From: Anaerolineales bacterium UBA6668
GTDB taxonomy: Bacteria; Chloroflexota; Anaerolineae; Anaerolineales; UBA6668
Direction: 5' to 3'
DNA length: 9,074 nt
Assembly: GCA_002455215.1 (NCBI GenBank)
Contig: DKKK01000094.1
Coordinates: 30,330 to 39,403, forward strand
Shown piece after piece: positions 1 through 4,959 of the stretch (position 1 is its first letter; each line of letters opens with the position of its first letter). Under the pieces are notes generated by a model. It saw only the letters and a list, made by a program, of their open reading frames with translations. It was not told where the DNA came from and made no database searches. A program made the translations under genes and the position numbers.

Positions 1-581
1 CCCCGCTCGACCCCAACAAGCCAGCCAAGGGCGAACTACTGGTGCATGACACGTTTGTCAGCGAAGGAATTTGGTCGATGGGGGATAGTGGTATCAGCAA
101 TGTAAAAGTAGACGGCAACGTGCTGGTTTTTCAGGTGTATAAGCAACGTGCGCTCGAGTATCGTTTGGTCGGCTATCCCGGTACTGATTTTTATGCACAA
201 ATCACACTGCAAAAAAGTCAGTGTGCAATAGGCGATTTTGCGGGTTTGTTATTCCGCTTACAAGACCCGAACAACTTTTTGGGAGTTTTGCTAGATTGCC
301 AACAAAACTGGCGTATTTTGCGCTGGAACGGCGGCAAATTGGAGTGGCTCACCGATTGGCAGGCAAATTCAGCCATTAAGCCGCTGGCACTCGAAGCAAA
401 CCTGATTGGTGTACAAGCTTTGGGTAATACCTTTGATATTTTCATCAATGATAGCAAAATTCATACCTTCCAAGATGATTTTTGGAGCGATGGCAAGTTT
501 GGCGTATTTGTCGGTTCAATGCAAAGCGGCAATTTTACTGCCACCTTTGACGATTTGATGATATACGAGTATCCTAAATAG
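1..581 (+). CDS. C-terminal part of a protein ending in a concanavalin-A-like (LamG/DUF1080-type) beta-sandwich domain; 5' end outside window
   Basis: The reading frame is open from base 3 to the stop at 579-581 (192 residues), so the gene enters from the left edge. A GTG at 42 could be read as a start, but the frame continues upstream through a Pro/Lys-rich stretch (PLDPNKPAKGELL) that looks like an interdomain linker, so I treat this as a truncated C-terminus. The rest is about 180 residues of alternating beta strands with many aromatics, ending in FDDLMIYEYP. That ending is typical of family-16-glycosidase-like or 3-keto-disaccharide-hydrolase-like (DUF1080) jelly-roll domains, which often sit at the end of larger surface, sensor or kinase proteins. 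Such domains usually bind carbohydrate or another ligand. I see no catalytic residues I can name, so binding is inference. The missing N-terminus decides the true role. Confidence 0.6.
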   Translation, partial: PLDPNKPAKGELLVHDTFVSEGIWSMGDSGISNVKVDGNVLVFQVYKQRALEYRLVGYPGTDFYAQITLQKSQCAIGDFAGLLFRLQDPNNFLGVLLDCQQNWRILRWNGGKLEWLTDWQANSAIKPLALEANLIGVQALGNTFDIFINDSKIHTFQDDFWSDGKFGVFVGSMQSGNFTATFDDLMIYEYPK

Positions 582-685
582 ACGTTAGCCACACAGTTAA
601 GCACTGCCCTTTTTCTTAGGGGAATAGGTCGGTTTTTAACGCGCTGAGTGTTTCGTTTGCTTTACCTTCCACCCCGCTTACCCAA

Positions 686-1510
686 ATGACTGAACCCCCC
701 AAGCCCCCACGCCCAAACCGCCTAAATGGGCTGACTGCTCGCGAATGGCTTAAGTTCCAAAAGTCATGGTTTATTCACAATCCGCCCCCACGCAAGAAGG
801 GTGTGCTTCGCCATCCGGCAAAATTTCCGGAGACTCTCGTTCAGGAATTTGTAGAATTTTTTACCAAACCTGGACAGTGGGTTTTGGATCCGATGGCAGG
901 CACAGGGAGTACACTGGTGGCGTGTTTACGCAGTGGACGCAATGCGATTGGGGTGGAACTAAACCCCGCCTATGCACAGATTGCCCAGCAGGTGCTGAGT
1001 GAAGAACTGGCTGAACAGGAACATCCCACATTGCAGGCTACCCTCCTCCAAGCAGATGCACGCTCTTTTCCACTAACAGACCTGCCAACCATTGACTATG
1101 TCATCACTTCTCCGCCGTATTGGGATATGTTGCGCATGAAAGGCGCAAAGACCCAGCAAGAGCGGCGTAACCAAGCCGAATGGGATGTGTTCTATTCCGA
1201 TAGTCCTGATGATTTGGGTAATATTGCCGATTATGAACAGTTTTTGACAGAATTGGTAAGTGTTTACACACGGCTAGCCCCCTGCTTGCGGATTGGGGCA
1301 TATTTGACTATTATTGTTAAGAATGTCAAAAAAGGCGGAACGATCTACCCACTTGCATGGGATCTGGCGCGTTTGCTTGGCAAAACCTATAAACTTAAGG
1401 ACGAGAAAATCTGGTGTCAAGATAATATTCCACTGGCGCCATATGGCTTGGGCAACGCCTGGGTAAGCAATACGTTTCACCAGTACTGTTTACAGTTTCG
1501 CAACGAATAA
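686..1510 (+). CDS. DNA methyltransferase, amino-methylating (N4-cytosine or N6-adenine), probable modification subunit of a restriction-modification pair
   Basis: The 274-aa product has the S-adenosylmethionine and catalytic motifs of exocyclic-amino DNA methylases. Reading from the N-terminus: a WFIHNPPPRK stretch and HPAKFPE (motif X region, residues 43-49), DPMAGTGST (motif I, 68-76), GVELNP (motif II, 89-94), QADAR (motif III, D124) and TSPPYW (motif IV, 141-146). The order X-I-II-III-IV, with only a short region left for target recognition, is gamma/alpha-like rather than beta. SPPY is more usual in N4-cytosine enzymes, but DNA specificity cannot be read off. The C-terminal part (VKNVKKGG, YPLAWDLA, KDEKIWCQD, GNAWVSN) looks like a conserved block of this methylase family. 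ATG 686 is the first possible start after an in-frame stop at 617-619; no clear Shine-Dalgarno precedes it. A PD-(D/E)XK-type protein follows 101 bp downstream on the same strand. Confidence 0.88.
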   Translation: MTEPPKPPRPNRLNGLTAREWLKFQKSWFIHNPPPRKKGVLRHPAKFPETLVQEFVEFFTKPGQWVLDPMAGTGSTLVACLRSGRNAIGVELNPAYAQIAQQVLSEELAEQEHPTLQATLLQADARSFPLTDLPTIDYVITSPPYWDMLRMKGAKTQQERRNQAEWDVFYSDSPDDLGNIADYEQFLTELVSVYTRLAPCLRIGAYLTIIVKNVKKGGTIYPLAWDLARLLGKTYKLKDEKIWCQDNIPLAPYGLGNAWVSNTFHQYCLQFRNE

Positions 1511-1593
1511 AGCCCATTATTTACCCAAACAAATTAGTTGTCGCCTGCAAATTTGAACGAATTCTAGTGTGTGTAGGGTGACAAATCAGAATT

Positions 1594-1612
1594 TAGCGCA
1601 ATCCTTGCGCTA
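1594..1612. promoter_or_regulatory. Perfect inverted repeat before the nuclease gene (possible operator or leader hairpin)
   Basis: TAGCGCAA-TCC-TTGCGCTA: two perfect 8-base arms around a 3-base centre. Its last base is the A of the first candidate ATG of the nuclease gene. As DNA it could be an operator for a dimeric regulator; as RNA it would be a tight hairpin at the 5' end of the message. No T-run follows, so it is not an intrinsic terminator of the methylase gene. Function is inference. Confidence 0.45.
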
Positions 1613-2613
1613 TGAAGCCAAAGGTATTTTATATGTCTGTCTCTGCAAACGATATTATTATCCAAAAATACGACCCCCAATATTCACTTGCTGGCGCACA
1701 ATATGCTCGAAATTCACTGTTGTACACCTATAATCGCATGGGCTTAGGTGTGAACGAACGCATGAATAAAATTGTGATTGGCATTGCTTTTGAAATGGCG
1801 TTTAAGCGCTGGCTAGACGAGAAAAATATTGCCTACGAGTATGCCCCCACTCCTTTTACCGAGCAAGACCGAGCCGATCTTTCTATTGCCGGAAGACGTT
1901 GTGACTTGAAATCGTTTTTGCTACCGCGCCGCAACCTAATCCCAATGATAGAAAAGCAACCAGCTTGGTTATTGGATGCGCCGGCATTGGTGCCGCTGGA
2001 CCAATTTAACGGCAATCGTATGCGAGAAACAGACTTGTATATATTTGGCTTTATCACTGGAATGCAAGCTCGCACCATTGAAGATACAAGCACGGCTATC
2101 GAAAAAACCGGTGCAAGTTATTTGCTTTATATCATTCCCGACAACCGTTGGAATCGCCGCACACAATGGGAATCGCTCGGTCACTTGGCGTTTAAGAGCA
2201 ACAACGACAATCCGATTACCATTGAAGTTGGCGGTTTGGGCGCAGACAAAGAAGAAATTCACGAAGAAGTGGTGTTACAACCACGCACGCGCACGCCTTT
2301 AGTCAATAATTTTTATAGTATCTTGTACATTCACGCCCACGAACTGCCGGAAGCCGAGATTGGGCTATCCAGTTCGGTCTTGCGCGATGTGATTTTGGTG
2401 CATCAGCGGGATTGGACCAACATTTGGCTGTTTGGGCGGCGCTTGTTCTTGTGTGGCTGGGCGAGCAAGGCGGATTTCCGCGAGTGGAGTGAACACCTAC
2501 CTGCTGGTTCACGCACCAAACAATACTCGGCGACCAAAACCCACAACCGCGCCATGCCTATTGCCAGTCTACGCCCAATGCACGAACTGGTGACACTTTT
2601 CACCGAGCCGTAG
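1612..2613 (+). CDS. Predicted PD-(D/E)XK superfamily endonuclease, probable restriction partner of the upstream methylase
   Basis: 333 aa from ATG 1612, or 326 aa from the better-supported ATG 1633. The N-terminal third reads as a nuclease core. The helix GIAFEMAFKRWL carries E61 and is followed by YEYAPTPFTEQDRADLSIAG with D89. CDLKS then supplies D98 and K100, so E61...D89...D98-x-K100 matches the superfamily pattern, with Asp in the (D/E) position. A further acidic strand follows at 140-147 (TDLYIFGF). The C-terminal part (about 235-325) is probably a second alpha/beta domain with an aromatic-rich segment (WTNIWLFGRRLFLCGW); I do not recognise it, and it could bind DNA. No signal peptide or membrane segment is seen, so the protein is cytosolic. 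Co-orientation with a DNA methylase suggests a type II restriction enzyme. A repair or defence nuclease of another kind is the alternative. I recognise no named enzyme. Confidence 0.62.
   Translation: MKPKVFYMSVSANDIIIQKYDPQYSLAGAQYARNSLLYTYNRMGLGVNERMNKIVIGIAFEMAFKRWLDEKNIAYEYAPTPFTEQDRADLSIAGRRCDLKSFLLPRRNLIPMIEKQPAWLLDAPALVPLDQFNGNRMRETDLYIFGFITGMQARTIEDTSTAIEKTGASYLLYIIPDNRWNRRTQWESLGHLAFKSNNDNPITIEVGGLGADKEEIHEEVVLQPRTRTPLVNNFYSILYIHAHELPEAEIGLSSSVLRDVILVHQRDWTNIWLFGRRLFLCGWASKADFREWSEHLPAGSRTKQYSATKTHNRAMPIASLRPMHELVTLFTEP
1620..1624 (+). promoter_or_regulatory. Candidate ribosome binding site favouring start at 1633
   Basis: AAAGG lies 8 bases before the in-frame ATG at 1633-1635 (codon 8 of the longest frame). 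The first ATG at 1612 has no purine-rich sequence upstream and overlaps the inverted repeat at 1594-1612. This suggests the nuclease starts with MSVSAND rather than MKPKVFYM. Confidence 0.45.
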
Positions 2614-2633
2614 CCAGAATTTGTGCGTAACCT

Positions 2634-3449
2634 TTAGTCTGCCAGCCAATCTTTGACCGCAGAAATAGCTGTCCGACTGGTTAATTCAAGCGAGAGCGGC
2701 ACAACCGAAACCCACTTGCGCACCGCTAGCGTGTAGATATCCGTTTCCGGGTCGTATTGCTTCCAATCATCTTTTAGTTCAATGCCAATCCTACCGGGCA
2801 CTTGCCAAGAAGCACGCTGGGGCGCAACGTGTTGGTAGTACCGTGAGCTTGATTGTCGTACCACTTGCCACGGGGTGGCTGGGGTTGCATTGTCGGGAAC
2901 ATCCACTTTAAACACCTGTACATCCTGCAAGCCAGCCCAAGAGCGCAGGGCTTTTTCGGCAAAGACGCGGGTGAAATATGCCGCACTGGAAAAATTGATT
3001 TCTGGCGAGTTGCTGTGGTGCAGACTATGATGGGTTTCTAGGGATACCGCAAGCGCGCGCACCCCAAAGCTTGCCGCTTCAAGCGCCGCACCGATTGTGC
3101 CACTAATGGTAATGCCGTTGCCAATATTCTCACCGTAATTAATACCGCTCACGACCAAATCGGGTTTTCGCCCCCAAATTTTTGGCGCAATTTCTAACAC
3201 GGCAAACTGCACAGCCTGTGCAGGTGAGCCATCCACAGCCCAGCCATGTACCGTCTCACCGGGGATAGCGATGGCATGCGCATGGATTGTGCCGCTCATT
3301 GTGTTGGGTAATGCCCGCCCCATCGCGGTCATCTGTTTGGCTGGGGCGGCAATGAGCAAATCAGCAAGCGGGTGTAGGGCTTGCACAGCGGCAATTAAAC
3401 CGTGTGATTCAATGCCATCATCGTTAGTTATGATAATTAAAGGACGCAA
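2634..3449 (-). CDS. surE: SurE-family 5'/3'-nucleotidase (survival protein E)
   Basis: 271 aa, the usual SurE length. SurE enzymes are metal-dependent phosphatases that remove phosphate from nucleoside 5'- and 3'-monophosphates in the cytosol. Motifs seen: TNDDG at 8-12 (metal ligands D10, D11), SGINYGENIG at 101-110 (metal ligand N104) and SGTIGAA at 116-122. Two places depart from the classical sequence. The usual QSG-type metal serine region reads KQMTAMGRA, with T41 the likely equivalent of the serine. The usual GTPADCV reads GSPAQAV (74-80). The start is TTG, chosen because AGGTGA lies 4 bases upstream on the minus strand, the next upstream ATG frame closes immediately, and the protein then begins at the standard position (MRPLIIITNDDG). 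It converges with the nuclease gene (20-bp gap, no terminator seen) and diverges from the double-Nudix gene. Confidence 0.93.
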   Translation of the reverse strand: MRPLIIITNDDGIESHGLIAAVQALHPLADLLIAAPAKQMTAMGRALPNTMSGTIHAHAIAIPGETVHGWAVDGSPAQAVQFAVLEIAPKIWGRKPDLVVSGINYGENIGNGITISGTIGAALEAASFGVRALAVSLETHHSLHHSNSPEINFSSAAYFTRVFAEKALRSWAGLQDVQVFKVDVPDNATPATPWQVVRQSSSRYYQHVAPQRASWQVPGRIGIELKDDWKQYDPETDIYTLAVRKWVSVVPLSLELTSRTAISAVKDWLAD

Positions 3450-3453
3450 AATT

Positions 3454-3461
3454 TCACCTTT
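3454..3461 (-). promoter_or_regulatory. Shine-Dalgarno of surE, deciding a TTG start
   Basis: On the minus strand AAAGGTGA lies 4 bases before the TTG at 3449-3447. It is the strongest ribosome binding site in the window and sits before a non-ATG codon, which supports TTG as the true start. Confidence 0.7.
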
Positions 3462-3472
3462 CGTTTATACCC

Positions 3473-3555
3473 GACATGGGTTATCTTCAGCATGTGTAAA
3501 AATTGAGTTGCGCTTTTTTCCTTGACAAGCGAAATTTCCATCCGTGTCGAGTATA
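3473..3555 (+). repeat. Direct repeat copy 1 of a diverged ~85-bp intergenic element
   Basis: It shares with copy 2 (3733-3821), in the same order, a GACA-GG-TTAT start, TTCAGCAT, the 16-mer ATTGAGTTGCGCTTTT (3502-3517) and the 16-mer ATCCGTGTCGAGTATA (3540-3555). Between the two 16-mers the sequence differs, but CGCTT (3511-3515) can pair with AAGCG (3527-3531), so a short stem is kept. Confidence 0.75.
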
Positions 3556-3562
3556 AGAGTGT

Positions 3563-3589
3563 ACCCGTCAGCGGTATTGCCGTATGGGT
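3563..3589 (+). other. Small two-step hairpin in the repeat spacer
   Basis: The outer arms ACCC (3563-3566) and GGGT (3586-3589) enclose CGG (3572-3574) and CCG (3580-3582) around a TATTG loop. It is short and interrupted, so the support is modest on its own. Confidence 0.3.
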
Positions 3590-3630
3590 CATGTTACAAA
3601 ACTTCATAAGGAGTGGCTCTGCTCGGTGCG

Positions 3631-3663
3631 CCACAGGCAATTGCAAAGAACTTTTGCCTGCGG
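3631..3663. other. Strong hairpin/inverted repeat in the repeat spacer
   Basis: Arms of ten bases, CCACAGGCAA (3631-3640) and TTGCCTGCGG (3654-3663), pair at nine of ten positions around a 13-base loop. The seven innermost pairs (CAGGCAA/TTGCCTG) are perfect. No T-run follows on either strand, so it is not an intrinsic terminator. It could be a structured RNA or a protein binding site. Confidence 0.45.
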
Positions 3664-3732
3664 ATGGGGACGGATTCGGTAATCTTTGTACAACTATAGC
3701 ACAAACTCCGCAGATAGCATACAATTATATTT

Positions 3733-3821
3733 GACAAGGTTTATTCAGCATACGTGCCAAATATTGAGTTGCGCTTTTCCCATTAAGCTTAAAAGGGCAA
3801 TTTTTATCCGTGTCGAGTATA
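3733..3821 (+). repeat. Direct repeat copy 2 of the same intergenic element
   Basis: The identical 16-mers lie at 3763-3778 and 3806-3821, with the same TTCAGCAT block at 3744-3751. The copies are about 261-266 bp apart and in the same orientation. The inner variable part is 5 bases longer than in copy 1 and forms its own stem (TTGCGCTTTT with AAAAGGGCAA, one mismatch). Copy 2 ends 62 bases before the Nudix start codon, whereas copy 1 begins 23 bases from surE. Confidence 0.75.
3769..3805 (+). terminator. Stem followed by T-run: possible intrinsic terminator or attenuator in the Nudix leader
   Basis: TTGCGCTTTT (3769-3778) pairs with AAAAGGGCAA (3791-3800) at nine of ten positions, followed directly by TTTTT (3801-3805). 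The stem is AT-rich, so it would be a weak terminator. No gene upstream on this strand needs one. It would make sense as an attenuator of the Nudix message or as the end of a small RNA from the spacer. The palindrome TTAAGCTTAA (3783-3792) offers a competing fold. Confidence 0.3.
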
Positions 3822-3827
3822 GAACTA

Positions 3828-3854
3828 CGCCTTTTTGCTGATAGAGAAAAAGCG
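3828..3854 (+). other. Second leader hairpin just upstream of the double-Nudix gene
   Basis: CGCCTTTTT (3828-3836) pairs with AAAAAGCG (3847-3854) with one bulged C and a ten-base loop, ending 29 bases before the ATG. It repeats the CGC-plus-T-run arm seen in the hairpin at 3769. Confidence 0.35.
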
Positions 3855-3883
3855 ACAATGTTCATGTAAGTCAAAGATAGATT

Positions 3884-4840
3884 ATGGAACTTTCATATGT
3901 ACAATGGTTGCGACAACGAGTTGGGCACGCCAAAGTGCTCTTGCCTTGTGTGACGGTTTGTGTCCGCAATGAATTCGGTCAACTTTTGTTTGTAAGACGC
4001 TCTGATTTTTCGTGGTGGGGATTGGTCGGTGGCTACTTGGAATTGGGGGAAAGCTACCGTGAGTGTGCCGTCCGCGAAGTGCGCGAAGAAACCGGCTACG
4101 AAGTAGAAATTATACGCGTGGTTGGGTTGTATGCAGGTCCCCAATACGATGTTGTCTATCCCAATGGAGATGAAGTTCAGCAACTATGTCTAACGCTGGA
4201 AGGGCGTGTGGTGGGGGGACAGGCAAAGCCAGACGGTTTGGAAACGCTTCTATTACAATGGTTTGAGCCGACCGCCTTGCCGACCGACTGCCCCATCTGG
4301 TATCGAGATATGGCAAGAGACTGTATCAAAGCACATTACGCAACCTTCGAACCGCCACTCTTCAACACACCCCAAGAGCCGGACTATGTGCGTATGCGTC
4401 GCTGGATAGGTAAAGACCGCATGTATTATGCTGGGGTAGCTGGCATTGTGCAAAACGAGCAAGGGCATGTATTGCTAGGCTTGCGCAGTGACAACCACTT
4501 ATGGGGGCTACCCGCTGGCTTGATGGAGCTAGGCGAAACTCCGGCGGGCACTTTGGTGCGAGAAGCCAAAGAAGAACTAGCGATTGATTTGCAAGTGACA
4601 CGCTTGTGGGCAGTTGCCACCGGTCCTGATTTTTGCATGAGCTATGCAGATGGAAACCAAGCCCAACTTGCCGCGCACTGTTTTGCCGCCAATTGGGTAG
4701 GGGGGAAACTGCAACCCGATGGCATCGAAACGCTTGAAGTCGGCTGGTTTCCGCCCCACCACCTACCGCGAATGCCCTTCCGCCATTTTCGCTTGCTAAA
4801 GAGTTGCCTTGCAATGCCAAATGGAGTAGTTGTGATGTGA
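3884..4840 (+). CDS. Tandem double-domain Nudix hydrolase
   Basis: 318 aa with two complete Nudix domains in one chain. Domain 1 (about 17-135) has a perfect Nudix box at residues 50-72 (GYLELGE...REVREETGY; metal-binding glutamates E65, E68, E69). Domain 2 (about 180-300) has a box at 212-234 (GLMELGE...REAKEELAI; E227, E230, E231) in which the final Gly of GX5EX7REUXEEXGU is Ala. The domains match beyond the box: VVGG-PDGLETLLLQWFEP against WVGG-PDGIETLEVGWFPP. The gene therefore arose by internal duplication and fusion. Nudix enzymes hydrolyse nucleoside diphosphates linked to another group, such as damaged dNTPs, nucleotide sugars or dinucleoside polyphosphates; the substrate cannot be told from sequence. 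The protein is cytosolic. ATG 3884 has only a weak purine stretch before it. The next gene, the histidine kinase, has its own promoter. Confidence 0.92.
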   Translation: MELSYVQWLRQRVGHAKVLLPCVTVCVRNEFGQLLFVRRSDFSWWGLVGGYLELGESYRECAVREVREETGYEVEIIRVVGLYAGPQYDVVYPNGDEVQQLCLTLEGRVVGGQAKPDGLETLLLQWFEPTALPTDCPIWYRDMARDCIKAHYATFEPPLFNTPQEPDYVRMRRWIGKDRMYYAGVAGIVQNEQGHVLLGLRSDNHLWGLPAGLMELGETPAGTLVREAKEELAIDLQVTRLWAVATGPDFCMSYADGNQAQLAAHCFAANWVGGKLQPDGIETLEVGWFPPHHLPRMPFRHFRLLKSCLAMPNGVVVM

Positions 4841-4897
4841 AACTTATCTACTCGCCAAATATAAAAAGTAGGAAGCTGATTAAATCGTTCTTTCAAG

Positions 4898-4926
4898 TTG
4901 TTATAGGCAATTTTTTACGCTATAAT
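4898..4926 (+). promoter_or_regulatory. Sigma-70-type promoter of the hybrid histidine kinase gene
   Basis: TTGTTA (4898-4903), a 17-base spacer and a perfect TATAAT (4921-4926). The start codon lies 33 bases after the -10, giving a short leader of roughly 27 bases without a Shine-Dalgarno sequence. A small inverted repeat, GATAA-T-TTATC (4935-4945), sits at the expected transcription start and could be an operator. Confidence 0.7.
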
Positions 4927-4959
4927 CAAAAATAGATAATTTATCGAAAATGTTGTTTT

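Larger units (their letters stand above)
3450..3883. other. 434-bp divergent intergenic region between surE and the double-Nudix gene
   Basis: This is the only non-coding stretch over 300 bp. Short open frames within it (up to 95 codons) have no recognisable motif or convincing ribosome site, so I call none of them genes. It contains two direct copies of an approximately 85-bp element, an inner hairpin in each copy, two hairpins in the spacer at 3563-3589 and 3631-3663, and another just before the Nudix ATG at 3828-3854. Promoters for both flanking genes must lie here, but I could not find a well-spaced -35/-10 pair on either strand; isolated TTGACA strings at 3522 and 3731 lack a matching -10. 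The density of inverted repeats suggests a structured leader, a small RNA or a short non-autonomous repeat element. Confidence 0.5.

Noticed and set aside
596..637. Intrinsic terminator after the first gene (CCC...GGG followed by TTTTT)
   Set aside because: The stem is only three pairs with a nine-base loop, and the T-run is 13 bases away.
2614..2633. Bidirectional terminator between the converging nuclease and surE genes
   Set aside because: The 20-base gap has no inverted repeat or T-run.
3522..3557. TTGACA at 3522 with TATAAG at 3552 as a promoter
   Set aside because: The spacing is 24 bases, far from 17, and the TTGACA is not kept in repeat copy 2. The TTGACA at 3731 likewise has no -10 at proper distance.
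3600..3720. Possible tRNA or tRNA-like fold (GGATTCGG region)
   Set aside because: No acceptor stem, anticodon arm or T-arm in the right order could be assembled.
3437..3724. 95-codon open frame on the minus strand upstream of surE
   Set aside because: It runs through the repeat and hairpin region, overlaps the surE start, has no recognisable motif and no ribosome site, and its composition is unlike the real genes nearby.
3522..3734. 70-codon open frame on the plus strand in the same intergenic region
   Set aside because: It starts at a TTG inside repeat copy 1 with no ribosome site, and the matching frame is not kept in copy 2.
4362..4820. 152-codon minus-strand open frame inside the double-Nudix gene
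   Set aside because: It is fully antisense to a strongly supported gene, with no domain and cysteine/serine-rich composition typical of a shadow frame.
4846..4875. CTACT/AGTAG hairpin after the Nudix gene as a terminator
   Set aside because: Five pairs with a 14-base loop and no T-run.
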